From positions 1 to 64,000 of the forward strand of contig CAPRTS010000001.1 of the NCBI GenBank assembly GCA_948695535.1: a stretch of DNA of 64,000 nucleotides. Direction: 5' to 3'. The notes below the pieces were generated by a model, which was given only the letters and a program-made list of their open reading frames with translations, did not search any database and was not told where the DNA came from. Position numbers and translations under genes: made by a program. Of this stretch, positions 23,936 through 33,823 are shown piece after piece. How positions within the stretch are numbered: position 1 is the stretch's first letter; each line of letters begins with the position of its first letter. This DNA comes from an uncultured Eubacteriales bacterium (GTDB lineage Bacteria > Bacillota > Clostridia > Christensenellales > UBA1242).

Positions 23936-25295
23936 AATATTCGTCCAAAATCTTTTGGTTAATGCGGGTCAATTCGACTTTTGGTAAAATGCGTAACAGT
24001 TCCCAACCCAAATTCAACGTTTCGGCAATGGTGCGGTTGGTTTGGAAGCCTTGGTTTATAAAGCGATTTTCAAATTCGGTAGCAAACTGACTGTATAAGC
24101 GGTCGGTTTTGGACAAAGCGGATTCGCCCAAAATTTGCGCTAATTCTTTGCTATCTTTGCCTTTGGCGTAACACGCAAACAGTTGATTCAGTACCCCTTT
24201 GTGGTCGGCACGTGTTTTGCCAGCCCCAATGCCTTTGTCTTTCAAACGGGATAAGGAGGTTAATACGTCGATCGGGGGCGTAATGCCGCGTTTTGACAAT
24301 TCGCGAGCAATTATAATTTGCCCTTCGGTAATGTAGCCAGTTAGGTCGGGAATCGGGTGGGTTTTGTCGTCTTCGGGCATGGTTAAAATGGGAATTTGGG
24401 TAATCGAGCCAGTTTTGCCTTTAATGCAGCCTGCTCGTTCGTACAGTGACGCCAAATCGGTGTACAAGTAACCTGGATAGCCGCGACGGCCGGGAATTTC
24501 TTTGCGGGCAGCGGAAACTTCGCGCAGGGCTTCGGCGTAATTGGTCATGTCGGTCATAATCACCAACACGTGGTAGTCCAAAGTGAACGCTAAGTATTCG
24601 GCAATAGTTAAAGCCACGCGTGGGGTAGCGATGCGTTCCAAGGCTGGGTCGTTAGCTAAGTTTAACAGCATTACCGAGCGTGCTAAGGCTCCGGTTGCGG
24701 CAAAAGATTGGCGAAAGTATTCGGCTTCGTCGTGGGTGATCCCAATCGCTGCGAAAACAATAGCGAACTTGGCGTCGTTCGCGGGTACCGTGGCTTGCCG
24801 GGCGATTTGCGTTGCCAATTCGGCGTGGGGCATGCCCGACATGGAAAAGATGGGTAACTTTTGTCCGCGCACCAAGGTGTTCAGTCCGTCAATCGCGGAA
24901 ATACCGGTTTGAATAAAATCCTGTGGGTAATCACGGGCGGTTGGGTTAATGGGTGTACCATTGATGTCCAATTTAGCGGTGGGAATTAACGGGGCGGCAC
25001 CGTCGATTGGGTTGCCCAATCCGTCCAGCACGCGCCCTAAAATGGCCGGCGATACGGCAACTTCTAAACTGTGCCCGGTGAACTTGACGGCACTGTCGTG
25101 TAGGCCTAAGCCTTGCCCCGACGTGAACATTTGTACAATCGCGTTGTCGCCGTTGACTTCCAACACTTTACCGTAGCGAACATCACCATTTTGTGACTTG
25201 ATTTCGACAAACTCGTTATAGGCCACGCCCGTGGTGTTAGTCACCACCAGTAAGGGACCGACCGCACTGGCAATAGTTTGGTAATATTTACTCAT
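23922..25295 (-). CDS. atpB: V-type ATPase subunit B
   Basis: This 457-residue non-catalytic nucleotide-binding subunit alternates with subunit A in the head. As in the family, the Walker A site is replaced by SMSGMPHAELATQIAR. Other family blocks are RVLDGLGNPIDG, FIQTGISAIDGLNTLVRGQKLP, MTDMTNYAEALREVS, and GRRGYPGYLYTDLASLYERAG. Length is normal. The start overlaps the stop of subunit A by 4 bases, so translation is coupled. Confidence 0.97.
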   Translation of the reverse strand: MSKYYQTIASAVGPLLVVTNTTGVAYNEFVEIKSQNGDVRYGKVLEVNGDNAIVQMFTSGQGLGLHDSAVKFTGHSLEVAVSPAILGRVLDGLGNPIDGAAPLIPTAKLDINGTPINPTARDYPQDFIQTGISAIDGLNTLVRGQKLPIFSMSGMPHAELATQIARQATVPANDAKFAIVFAAIGITHDEAEYFRQSFAATGALARSVMLLNLANDPALERIATPRVALTIAEYLAFTLDYHVLVIMTDMTNYAEALREVSAARKEIPGRRGYPGYLYTDLASLYERAGCIKGKTGSITQIPILTMPEDDKTHPIPDLTGYITEGQIIIARELSKRGITPPIDVLTSLSRLKDKGIGAGKTRADHKGVLNQLFACYAKGKDSKELAQILGESALSKTDRLYSQFATEFENRFINQGFQTNRTIAETLNLGWELLRILPKVELTRINQKILDEYYDQQ

Positions 25296-27031
25296 GCTTG
25301 TTTACCCCCTAATTCGTATTTAATGCGACTGATTAACGCGGTGATAGTGTCGGTTTGCTCGTTAGTTAGGTAACGGAAACGAGAAATCTCTTCTTGCAAG
25401 GTGGGAATCATTACGTCGGCAAAACGTACACCACGCCGTAAGGCTTGGTCGGCTTGGTCGTGGTAAGTCATAATCGCTTGCAACATTAAGAACTGCTTCT
25501 GCGGGGAAGCGTAAGTATCAGTATCGCTGAACGCGTCTTGCATTAAGTAATTTTCTTGCAAAGAATGCGCGGTATACAAAATCAAACGGTCATGATCGGA
25601 CAATGATTCTTCGCCGACCAAGCGCACGACTTCTGCTAAATTGGCTGCTACTTGTAATAACTGCATGGCGTGTTCACGGTAGCCTTGGTAAGCAGGACTG
25701 ACGTGTTCGGCGTACCATGGTGCCAAGTTAGCCGCGTACAAAGAGTAAGACACTAGCCAGTCAATCGCGGGGAAGTGACGCCGGTAGGCTAACGCCGCGG
25801 ACAGACCCCAGAACACTTTGACAATGCGCAAGGTGGCTTGGGCGACGGGTTCACTTAAATCACCACCGGGCGGTGATACTGCCCCGATAGCCGTGACCGA
25901 ACCAACCTGTTCCGTGCTACCCAGTACTTGCACGCGACCGGCACGTTCGTAAAATTCGGCAATACGGCTGCTTAAATAGGCGGGGTAGCCTTCTTCCCCA
26001 GGCAGTTCTTCCAGGCGACCACTCATTTCGCGTAAGGCTTCCGCCCAACGGCTGGTGCTGTCGGCCATAATGGCAACGTCGTAACCCATGTCGCGGAAGT
26101 ATTCGGCAATGGTGATACCCGTGTAAATACTGGCTTCGCGGGCAGCCACGGGCATATCACTGGTGTTAGCAATCAGTACGGTACGCTTCATTAACGGTTG
26201 ACCCGTACGCGTATCGTGCAGGGCGGGAAATTCGTTCAAAACATCGGTCATTTCGTTCCCCCGTTCGCCACAACCAATGTAGACCACGACTTGGGCGTCT
26301 GACCATTTAGCAATTTGGTGTTGGCAAACTGTTTTCCCCGAACCGAATGGTCCCGGAATCGCCGCGACGCCACCCTTAGCAATCGGGAAAAAAGTGTCAA
26401 TATTGCGTTGTCCCGTAATCAAGGGTACCGTTGAGGCTAATTTTTTAACGTAAGGCCGTGGGCGACGTACTGGCCACTTTTGTAACATTGTTATTGGGCG
26501 ACCATCAATTTCGGCAATTGGGGTAACAATGTTAAATTGACCCGCCGTAATTTTAGTAATTTTACCGTGAACACCGTGCGGTACCATAATGCGGTGTACA
26601 ATGACCGTCGTTTCTTGTACGGTGCCCAATATGTCGCCCGTTTGGACGGTGTCACCAACTTTTTTGGTGGGGACAAAGTCCCAAAGACGTTCGTGGTCCA
26701 GTTGGTTAATGGCTAAACCGGTGGTAATGCGATCGCCTACTTGTTCGCGAATTTTTAACAACGGACGCCCAATCCCGTCAAAGATACCTGACAGCAGCCC
26801 TGGGGCCAAGGCCATCGACAGCGGGGCATTGGTGTTAACTACCGGATCGCCAATTTTTAGACCACTGGTTTCCTCGTAGACTTGCACACTGGCGTGGGTA
26901 CCACGCAGTTCGATAATTTCCCCAACCAAACGCTGGTGACCGACGTAAACAACGTCAAATAGATTAGCATCGGCCATGCCAGTGGCAACAATCAACGGGC
27001 CACTGACTTTACTGATTTTACCTTGATTCAT
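25292..27031 (-). CDS. atpA: V-type ATPase catalytic subunit A
   Basis: This is the 579-residue catalytic subunit that hydrolyses or makes ATP. Walker A GPFGSGKTV is near residue 229, followed by YIGCGERGNEMTDVL, DSTSRWAEALREMSGR and PAYLSSRIAEFYERAG. The non-homologous insert typical of A subunits (about 115-190) is present. Length matches the family. It overlaps subunits F and B by 4 bases on either side. Confidence 0.97.
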   Translation of the reverse strand: MNQGKISKVSGPLIVATGMADANLFDVVYVGHQRLVGEIIELRGTHASVQVYEETSGLKIGDPVVNTNAPLSMALAPGLLSGIFDGIGRPLLKIREQVGDRITTGLAINQLDHERLWDFVPTKKVGDTVQTGDILGTVQETTVIVHRIMVPHGVHGKITKITAGQFNIVTPIAEIDGRPITMLQKWPVRRPRPYVKKLASTVPLITGQRNIDTFFPIAKGGVAAIPGPFGSGKTVCQHQIAKWSDAQVVVYIGCGERGNEMTDVLNEFPALHDTRTGQPLMKRTVLIANTSDMPVAAREASIYTGITIAEYFRDMGYDVAIMADSTSRWAEALREMSGRLEELPGEEGYPAYLSSRIAEFYERAGRVQVLGSTEQVGSVTAIGAVSPPGGDLSEPVAQATLRIVKVFWGLSAALAYRRHFPAIDWLVSYSLYAANLAPWYAEHVSPAYQGYREHAMQLLQVAANLAEVVRLVGEESLSDHDRLILYTAHSLQENYLMQDAFSDTDTYASPQKQFLMLQAIMTYHDQADQALRRGVRFADVMIPTLQEEISRFRYLTNEQTDTITALISRIKYELGGKQA

Positions 27032-27357
27032 AAGTTTCCTCCTTCTTGACGGCCAATGGCCTTGGCCAAATTGGCTTGTAAACGGTTCATGCCGTAGTGA
27101 TCACCGGCTAGGGTATCGGGAATGGGCATGATAATTGGGTAAATGTCGCTGGCATGGGCATCCAAATAATCCGCGATTAAAGCGGCTTCGTGTTCAAGAA
27201 TTAAAATAATACGGTAACCGTCGGCGGTCACTTGGTCGCAACGGGCAATAATCGCGTCACGCTCGGTATCATAAAAAACAGTAAAACCCAAAGCCGTAAA
27301 AACTTTTGCAATGGTGGCTTCACCGATAACGGCAATCAGGTTATTGGAATTGTTCAT
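27028..27357 (-). CDS. atpF: V-type ATPase subunit F
   Basis: This 109-residue protein is a small rotor-associated subunit. The sequence has the family's Rossmann-like start (LIAVIGEATIAKVFTALGF) and a middle block RIILILEHEAALIADYLDA. It overlaps subunit C by 17 bases and subunit A by 4 bases, and the identity is supported mainly by operon position. Confidence 0.88.
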   Translation of the reverse strand: MNNSNNLIAVIGEATIAKVFTALGFTVFYDTERDAIIARCDQVTADGYRIILILEHEAALIADYLDAHASDIYPIIMPIPDTLAGDHYGMNRLQANLAKAIGRQEGGNL

Positions 27358-28006
27358 ATAACCCCCTTAAACTGGCACGCATGGTCGCCGCGTCGTAACC
27401 AAACCGTTTGCCCGCAAGAATGGTTTTGACGACGGTAAATTCTTTTTGTTTTTGGTAGTACCACCAAAACAGTGGGTTAGGCTGGAAAATGTCGTTCTTG
27501 TCGACGGCGGCCAAAGTGTTTAAGCGTGCGTCGATCGCGGTCTGCACGGCGTCCGCGTCGTGGTCAGGAAAGATGTCGTACGCGGTTAACGTGCCCCCGG
27601 CGACCACCTGGTGACCACCTTTGTAATAGGTGCGCACGTTAGTTAAGTCCGCCAAGGTGGTGAAAAATTCCCGCAAGGCTGCGTTCTTAATGTGCGGTAC
27701 GGCGTTGGCGATGGTGGCGAAATTGGTTAAGGCGTTACTTTCGGTTAAACCGTCCCAAGCCGTAATTGCGGTATTCAAGTACGGATCGGGACAAAGTTCA
27801 GTAAAGGTTTGCAAAGTTTTAACGCGTTCCGCGTGCAATAGGGCAGTATCGTCAGGTAGGTCGGTTTGGTAACCACAGTCCGCCAAAATCGCCAGTACGC
27901 CCGCGCGGTCGGGGGCGGTGACTAACTCACGAATGCGACGGCGGGTCAGCAAACGGGACTCGCTTTGCATCATAATATTGGCGTTGCTGTAAACCAAATC
28001 TGCCAT
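27341..28006 (-). CDS. atpC: V-type ATPase subunit C, short form
   Basis: This 221-residue protein links the rotor to the membrane ring (d-type subunit). It starts MADLVYSNANIMMQSESRLL and contains FTTLADLTNVRTYYKGG, both typical, and ends near the conserved WWYYQKQKEFTVVKTILAG. Family members usually have about 330 residues, so one of the three repeated helical lobes seems to be missing without any frame break. It sits between subunits E and F. Confidence 0.88.
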   Translation of the reverse strand: MADLVYSNANIMMQSESRLLTRRRIRELVTAPDRAGVLAILADCGYQTDLPDDTALLHAERVKTLQTFTELCPDPYLNTAITAWDGLTESNALTNFATIANAVPHIKNAALREFFTTLADLTNVRTYYKGGHQVVAGGTLTAYDIFPDHDADAVQTAIDARLNTLAAVDKNDIFQPNPLFWWYYQKQKEFTVVKTILAGKRFGYDAATMRASLRGLYEQFQ

Positions 28007-28539
28007 TACAGTACTCCCAATTGTTGGGCAACCGATAAAGCCATTTGCTCACGCAGTTCGTGCAGTTGCTCATCAACGGTTAACTCAATACGGTACACAT
28101 TATTGGCAATCACAATGCCGTAACTGACGGCCGTGGTAGTCGGGTAGTCGGGGAACAGCGCTGCCCATTCGGTTGCGACCGCAATTTGGTCACCAGTTTG
28201 GGCGTATTGTTGTAGCCAGTCGTTGACCAGTGCTTGGGTTTGGTCAGCCGGCGCGTTAATAATTTGTTCACGCGCTTGCTTAAACACGGTGTCCAACACG
28301 GCTTGTTGCGCATTAATCCGGGCTTTAATTAAAGTCACTTCGTCAGCACGGGCTTGTTGAGTTTGACGGTCGGCCCAACGCTGTTTAGCGGCGGCGATCG
28401 CTTGGTCTTGGCGAGCAGCGGCTTGTTGTTCCGCGGCGGTTAATTTTGTGCGGGCTTGACTTTCTGCTGTCGCCACCAAGGCGGCCGCCTGCTGTTTGGC
28501 GTTCTTGATAATTTTTTGGGTCAGTTGTTGTTCGGTCAT
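28006..28539 (-). CDS. atpE: V-type ATPase subunit E
   Basis: This is the 177-residue peripheral stalk subunit. The N-terminal half is a long Ala, Gln and Lys rich helix (QKIIKNAKQQAAALVATAE), the C-terminal half a small mixed domain. The ATG at 28539 (MTEQQL) is favoured over 28557 because it fits the family; it overlaps the ring subunit less. Identity rests on coil character, operon place and the C-terminal domain. Confidence 0.85.
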   Translation of the reverse strand: MTEQQLTQKIIKNAKQQAAALVATAESQARTKLTAAEQQAAARQDQAIAAAKQRWADRQTQQARADEVTLIKARINAQQAVLDTVFKQAREQIINAPADQTQALVNDWLQQYAQTGDQIAVATEWAALFPDYPTTTAVSYGIVIANNVYRIELTVDEQLHELREQMALSVAQQLGVL

Positions 28540-28549
28540 CGCGTACTCC

Positions 28550-29020
28550 TTATACACCCGCAGGGATTAACAGTACACACAGAATAGAAATAATCAATCC
28601 AAACAAGGCGAATAATTCACTGAACACCGACATGGTAATGGCACGACCTAACGCTTCGTCCCGTTTGCCCACCATTACCGTCGCGGCGGCACAGACTTTA
28701 CCTTGGGCAATCGCCGCGGTGCAACCCGCAATCGCGACCGCCAGACAACCACCCAAGACCATTAAACCTTGATCCAAGGTGTACGCAGCGCTATTGTTTA
28801 AAACGACTTTGGTCAGCACCAAAAACGCCACGATGAAGCCGTACAAAGCACTGGACGACGGAATTAACTGTAACACCAGCGTTTTACTGTACTTTTCGGG
28901 CTTTTCGGCAATTACGCCACAACTGGCTTTTTGGACGGCCAACATCCCGAACGCGGAACCCGTACAGCATAAACCAACCGCCAGTGCCGCCCCGATTAAA
29001 GCAAATGCATTTCCTCCCAT
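28550..29020 (-). CDS. atpK: V-type ATPase subunit K (membrane ring)
   Basis: This 156-residue proteolipid is made of two fused helical hairpins (four transmembrane helices). The ion-carrying Glu is visible in the last helix (MSVFSELFALFG). The third helix keeps the Gln in AIAQGKV. In the second helix the usual LP.TQGLYGF reads IPSSSALYGF, so the Thr-Gln that help bind sodium in Enterococcus are Ser-Ser. That leaves the carried ion (H+ or Na+) open. Confidence 0.94.
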   Translation of the reverse strand: MGGNAFALIGAALAVGLCCTGSAFGMLAVQKASCGVIAEKPEKYSKTLVLQLIPSSSALYGFIVAFLVLTKVVLNNSAAYTLDQGLMVLGGCLAVAIAGCTAAIAQGKVCAAATVMVGKRDEALGRAITMSVFSELFALFGLIISILCVLLIPAGV

Positions 29021-29039
29021 AATTCTTTCCTCCTTTTAT

Positions 29040-30989
29040 TTATACCGCGCCGTTACCTTGCAGGCGGATATAACGTAATTGACTGCCGAGCGGAGTAAAT
29101 GGCACTCCGTCGCCGGCGTAAAACTTACCGAAAAACTCGACAAATTGCAGGCGGGCATTATGGATATAGGTTGACAGTAAGCCCAGGGCAATGTTTAACG
29201 CGTGGAAAATTACGGCAACCACGGCACCGATAATTAACCCGAACCAGCCCAGTCCCGCGAACATGCCGAATAAGTAATTGGCTACGTAAGCAATGACGCA
29301 ACCAACTAAGCCCACGCCGAATAAGCGGGCGTAGGATAGAATATCGCTAAAATAATTTACTACTTTGTAAGCACCCGTAAACCAACCCATTAAGTAGCCA
29401 CCCAGTTTTTTCCCCACGCCATTAAGTAAAACTAAGCCCGCAAAGCCAACGGCCAAAGTAATTACGCCAGGTAACATTAACGGCTTAAACCACGCCATAA
29501 ACGGGTAGTTTAAGGTGATAATCATACTGATTAAACTGGGGAAAGCCAAGGTTAGCCCAGTGAAGAAAACAAACGGCGGTAAACCGCGGCACAAACTGTC
29601 CAGCCACATTTTTTGGCGCAGCAAATTAATCACGTTAAGGAACGCACCGCTTAACAGTTGGATTACACCTAAGTACAGCGATAAGGCAAAGAATAAAATT
29701 GCGTCGTTGCCAAGGGGGTTGATTAAAGTGCGGGGCATGATGAAACTGGGCAATTGTAACCCAAACCAACTGTTAAAGACCAGTCCCCACAAAGCGGCGG
29801 ATAAACCACCCATAAAAAACAACGCCATCATTTGGCGCGTGCCACCGCGGGGGCGCTTGAAAATTAAGATGCCAGCCGTAATAATGGACAGCAACAAACC
29901 GTACGCTACGTCGCCAAACATCATACCGAAAAACAAGAAGTAAAACAACGCGACAAACGGGTTGGGGTCAAAGTCGGTGCGACCGGGTAAGCCATACATT
30001 GCGGTAATCGACTGGTACGGGGTGACCCATGGGGTATTGCGCATTAAGGCGGGTGGGTTATCGGTGGCGGTGGCGTCTTTTAATTCAACAACGACGTGTC
30101 GATCAGTTTTATGAATCAGTTCAGTAAAAGTTGTACCTAGTTTGGCGGGTAACCAGCCGTGCACCACGAAACAAGTTTTAGTTTGAATCGTCGCGGTTAA
30201 AATCGCCAAGGTATCCAATTCGTTCAATAAGTAATCATGGTAAGTTTTTAACCAATTGATTTGGGCAGCAGTCGGTCGGTTTTTATCTTGTAAGGTTTTA
30301 ATTTGTTGCGTTAACGTTTGGTTGGTCTGCGTTAAGTAGGCAATTTGCTCGGCCGGAGTACAATTAAAAGTTTGGTGTTCGGGAAAAGGAAGCCAGCCGT
30401 AATCATTAATCGCGGTGGCCAGCGGTAAATTTTCTTGGTCGCCGGTTAAGACCACCAACAATTTTTGGTGTCGGGCGGGGTAAGTTTCGCACAAAAAGTT
30501 CTGGGTGCCAATATCGTTTTGAAAACGGGGAAAATCGCGCGCGGTCATACTGCCCGCTAAGACAAAGACACTGCGTGTGTGGTGCAACAACGACGCCGCA
30601 ATCGGCAACTCCGCAAACGGTTGTAGCCGTTCAATTGCCGTTTGGTTAACTTGCATTTGGCGGTTCAGTTCAGCCACGGTATTTTTGGTGGCAGTAAGAC
30701 GGGTGATTAACTGGTCAATTTTCTTTTGTTGTTTGGTAACCCGTTGCAAAGCCGTGTAGGTCATGGTCAACGGCTTGGTGTCGGCTTTTAAATAATTAAG
30801 TAAGGCACTAACTGTATTTAAGTCTTGGGTCAGTTGGGTTTTGCGAATTGCGGCGTCGGGGGGTAATTCGTTGCCGGTAGTTTTATAAAAGGTAATTTGA
30901 AAATTACCCGTGGCTTTCAAGGTGTCGATCACTTTTTTTAAGTTGGCTTTTTCCCCGACTAACGTCACTTTCTGCATTTTGGTTAGCAT
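29040..30989 (-). CDS. atpI: V-type ATPase subunit I (a-type stator)
   Basis: This 649-residue protein has a long soluble N-terminal half and a C-terminal membrane half with about seven helices that form the ion channels next to the ring. It starts MLTKMQKVTLVGEKANL and keeps FFGMMFGDVAYGLLLSI and SYARLFGVGLVGCVIAYV, both family hallmarks. Length is normal. It is second in the operon, after the small stalk subunit, with 20 bases to subunit K. Confidence 0.96.
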   Translation of the reverse strand: MLTKMQKVTLVGEKANLKKVIDTLKATGNFQITFYKTTGNELPPDAAIRKTQLTQDLNTVSALLNYLKADTKPLTMTYTALQRVTKQQKKIDQLITRLTATKNTVAELNRQMQVNQTAIERLQPFAELPIAASLLHHTRSVFVLAGSMTARDFPRFQNDIGTQNFLCETYPARHQKLLVVLTGDQENLPLATAINDYGWLPFPEHQTFNCTPAEQIAYLTQTNQTLTQQIKTLQDKNRPTAAQINWLKTYHDYLLNELDTLAILTATIQTKTCFVVHGWLPAKLGTTFTELIHKTDRHVVVELKDATATDNPPALMRNTPWVTPYQSITAMYGLPGRTDFDPNPFVALFYFLFFGMMFGDVAYGLLLSIITAGILIFKRPRGGTRQMMALFFMGGLSAALWGLVFNSWFGLQLPSFIMPRTLINPLGNDAILFFALSLYLGVIQLLSGAFLNVINLLRQKMWLDSLCRGLPPFVFFTGLTLAFPSLISMIITLNYPFMAWFKPLMLPGVITLAVGFAGLVLLNGVGKKLGGYLMGWFTGAYKVVNYFSDILSYARLFGVGLVGCVIAYVANYLFGMFAGLGWFGLIIGAVVAVIFHALNIALGLLSTYIHNARLQFVEFFGKFYAGDGVPFTPLGSQLRYIRLQGNGAV

Positions 30990-30992
30990 GGG

Positions 30993-31265
30993 TTAATCTC
31001 CGTAAAACGCCTGCACAATCTGCTTGACAGCGGCGGTCATGGTTTGTTCGGGAACTTGATATTCTACGGTGGGGGTCGGAGCCGGTACGGGGGTTGGTAA
31101 AGCGGCCACCGCCGCAGCGATGGCTGCTTCGGTTTGAGTATTTAAGGTTTCAATTTGACGATAGGTACGTTCTTCGATTTCGTGGACGGTTTGGTTCGCT
31201 TTGGCGATTAGATTATCCGCCTTGGTTTCGGCTTGGTTAATCAATTGTAAAGTTTCCGCCAACAT
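30993..31265 (-). CDS. V-type ATPase subunit G/H (peripheral stalk)
   Basis: This is a 90-residue protein of a long helix (LAETLQLINQAETKADNLI) with a Pro/Thr-rich linker (LPTPVPAPTPTVEYQVPEQ) and a short final helix. This fits the small stalk subunit that pairs with subunit E, and it is the first gene of the operon. The ATG at 31265 is preferred because the promoter's -10 box ends 7 bases before it; a longer frame from 31319 crosses the promoter. Confidence 0.78.
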   Translation of the reverse strand: MLAETLQLINQAETKADNLIAKANQTVHEIEERTYRQIETLNTQTEAAIAAAVAALPTPVPAPTPTVEYQVPEQTMTAAVKQIVQAFYGD

Positions 31266-31272
31266 AATATAA

Positions 31273-31301
31273 AGGATAGCGTGGGGCACCGTGATTTGCA
31301 A
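31273..31301 (-). promoter_or_regulatory. Promoter of the V-ATPase operon
   Basis: TTGCAA (31296-31301), 17 bases, TATCCT (31273-31278) on the minus strand; 7 bases separate the -10 box from the first ATG. Confidence 0.7.
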
Positions 31302-31336
31302 GCAAATTTTGTACCGCAAGCCTATATATATAGGTC

Positions 31337-33823
31337 ATGCCTGACCTTTATGGACTAAGTACTCACGAAGTGGACGTCGCCCGTAAACAATACGGGCGCA
31401 ACGTTTTAACGCCACCCAAAGCACGTAGTTTTTGGACGATCTTATTGGGCAATCTGGGCGACCCAATTATGAAGATTTTGATGTTTGTGACCGCGATCAA
31501 CCTGGCTTTTTTGTTTTATTCCCATAATTTTTTAGAGACCTTTGGCATTGTCGCGTCAATTATTATTGCCGTGACGGTCAGTACGCTCAGTGAACTGGGC
31601 AGTGAAAGCGCGTTTAAGAAACTGGAAAAAATGACCGCAGAAGTTAACTCGCGGGTGAAACGCAATGGTAAAACCATGTTAATTTCGGCGGTGGACGTTG
31701 TAGTGGGCGATATCGTGTTGTTAGGCAGTGGCGACAAAGTGCCGGCCGACGGGGTGATGGTTAGTGGGGAATTGTCCGTCGACCAAAGTATCCTAAACGG
31801 GGAAAGTGCGGAGTGCCACAAACGGGCGGGCAACGTGCCGGAAAAAGCCGACTTTTTGTCGTCCGCTCACGTGTTTTCCGGTACCATTGTCACGGGAGGC
31901 AGTGGTCTGTTTCGCGTGACGGCGGTGGGCGACCAAACCGAATACGGGCAAATTGCCAAGGGTTTAACCGAAGAAGCCCCGACCAGTCCGTTAAAAGTCA
32001 AATTGTCCAAGTTGGCAGGGTTAGTTTCTTTGATTGGCTACATCGGCGCGTTCATCGCGGCCATTACTTATTTAATCAGCGTGGGGCGGGACGGGTTTAC
32101 CTTTAACGAGATTTTGAACGCGATTACCTTGGTGGTGTCGGTGATCGTGATGGCGGTGCCCGAAGGCTTGCCAATGATGATTACGGTGGTGTTGTCGTCG
32201 AACATGCGTGCGATGATGAAAGACAATCTGTTAGTACGCAAATTAAGTGCGGTAGAAACGGCGGGCAGTTTGAACATCTTATTTACCGACAAAACGGGCA
32301 CGATTACAGCGGGGCAGTTATCCGTTTGTGGGGTGTTGTTGCCTAACGGACAGTACGTGACCGATAACTTCCGGACGCAACTGGGGGGCTTTGGTAAGAT
32401 TTTAGGTACTGCCTTAGTGGTGAACAACGAAGCCGAACGGACAGTAGACGGGTTTATTGGTGGCAACATTACCGACCGTGTGTTGGCGGAATTTGGTTAT
32501 CAATTATTAGGCGGGGTCACCCCCACCGTAACCAAAGTTAACAGCGTTCCCTTTTCTTCGGCGACCAAGTACATGTCAACCGAAACTGCGGACGGCTCGT
32601 TGTACTTTAAGGGTGCGACTGAGGTGTTGTTGCCACATTGCCAATTGACCATGGCGGAAAAAACTAAATTACAGCAACAAGTAGTGGCCTTGAATCAACA
32701 GGCCATTCGGGTAATTTGTGTGGCCGAAGGTGACGTGTTGTTAGGCTTTATCGCTTTGCGTGATGCCGTGCGCCCCGAAGCCAAAGCCAGCATTGACACC
32801 CTGCATACCGCGCAAATCCAAGTGGTGTTGGTTACCGGTGACGCCCGCGAAACGGCAGTGGCAGTGGCTAAGGAAGTGGGTATCTTGGACGACGACGGGG
32901 TGGTCTTAACCAGTGACGAATTGAACCGTTTGACCGATCCGGAGTTGGCGGCGGTGTTACCGCGGTTGCGGGTAGTCGCGCGCGCGTACCCACAAGACAA
33001 AAGTCGGTTGGTTAAGGTAGCGCAGTCGCTAAACTTAGTTGTTGGCATGACCGGGGACGGGGTAAACGACGCACCGGCCTTGAAACGGGCGGAACTGGGT
33101 TTTGCGATGGGTAGTGGTACGGAAGTGGCCAAAGCCGCGGGCGACATCATCATTGTTGACGACAACATTAAGTCCATTACCAAGGCCGTTTCGTTTGGGC
33201 GCACTTTATTTGAAAGTATCCGCAAATTTTTGGTGTTTAAGTTAACAATTAATTTTATTGCGATGGCAATTTGTATTATTGCCCCGTTAGTGGGCGTGGC
33301 GTCCCCGATTACCGTAATCCAAATGTTGTGGATTAACTTGGTCATGGATACTTTGGCTGGTTTGGCCTTTGGTGGCGAAAAACCGCGCGCAAAGTATCTG
33401 CGCCAGCCACCCAAGCGGCGGGACGAAAGTTTAATTACGCGGGCAATGTGGTGGCAAATTGTTTGGGGCAGTATCTTTGGATCGGTGGTGTGCTTGTGGT
33501 TCTTATTGTCGCCTTACGTGCAAAAAGTTGTTGGTGACCAAGCCACCTTCGCGACAGTATTTTTCACCTTCTTTATGTTCTTAAACATTTGTAACGCGTT
33601 TAACGCACGGGCGGACGGGGTTAATATTTTTACCGGCTTATTGAAAAACAAAGCGTTTATCGTGATTATGGCGTTAATCATTGTGGCACAGTTCGCAATT
33701 ATTTATTGGGGTGGCGCCGTGTTCCGTACCGTACCGATTAGTTGGCTGTACGTGGTTTGGGCGGGAGTGTTGGCTTTGTCCATGGTGCCGGCCGAATTGT
33801 TCCGTAAGGCTGTGTTCAAATAA
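31337..33823 (+). CDS. Calcium-type P-type ATPase
   Basis: This 828-residue pump is of the P2 family (Ca2+ exporter or related cation). The N-terminal cation ATPase domain is followed by membrane helices with PEGLPMMITVVLS (the ion-binding Pro-Glu), the phosphorylated Asp in LFTDKTGTITAGQ near residue 318, a nucleotide-binding domain, TGDGVNDAPALKRAELGFAMG, and the last helices with WINLVMDTLAGLAF. All key residues are intact. TATATA ends 6 bases before the ATG, so the mRNA may be leaderless. Its end overlaps the convergent rluB gene by 8 bases. Confidence 0.95.
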   Translation: MPDLYGLSTHEVDVARKQYGRNVLTPPKARSFWTILLGNLGDPIMKILMFVTAINLAFLFYSHNFLETFGIVASIIIAVTVSTLSELGSESAFKKLEKMTAEVNSRVKRNGKTMLISAVDVVVGDIVLLGSGDKVPADGVMVSGELSVDQSILNGESAECHKRAGNVPEKADFLSSAHVFSGTIVTGGSGLFRVTAVGDQTEYGQIAKGLTEEAPTSPLKVKLSKLAGLVSLIGYIGAFIAAITYLISVGRDGFTFNEILNAITLVVSVIVMAVPEGLPMMITVVLSSNMRAMMKDNLLVRKLSAVETAGSLNILFTDKTGTITAGQLSVCGVLLPNGQYVTDNFRTQLGGFGKILGTALVVNNEAERTVDGFIGGNITDRVLAEFGYQLLGGVTPTVTKVNSVPFSSATKYMSTETADGSLYFKGATEVLLPHCQLTMAEKTKLQQQVVALNQQAIRVICVAEGDVLLGFIALRDAVRPEAKASIDTLHTAQIQVVLVTGDARETAVAVAKEVGILDDDGVVLTSDELNRLTDPELAAVLPRLRVVARAYPQDKSRLVKVAQSLNLVVGMTGDGVNDAPALKRAELGFAMGSGTEVAKAAGDIIIVDDNIKSITKAVSFGRTLFESIRKFLVFKLTINFIAMAICIIAPLVGVASPITVIQMLWINLVMDTLAGLAFGGEKPRAKYLRQPPKRRDESLITRAMWWQIVWGSIFGSVVCLWFLLSPYVQKVVGDQATFATVFFTFFMFLNICNAFNARADGVNIFTGLLKNKAFIVIMALIIVAQFAIIYWGGAVFRTVPISWLYVVWAGVLALSMVPAELFRKAVFK

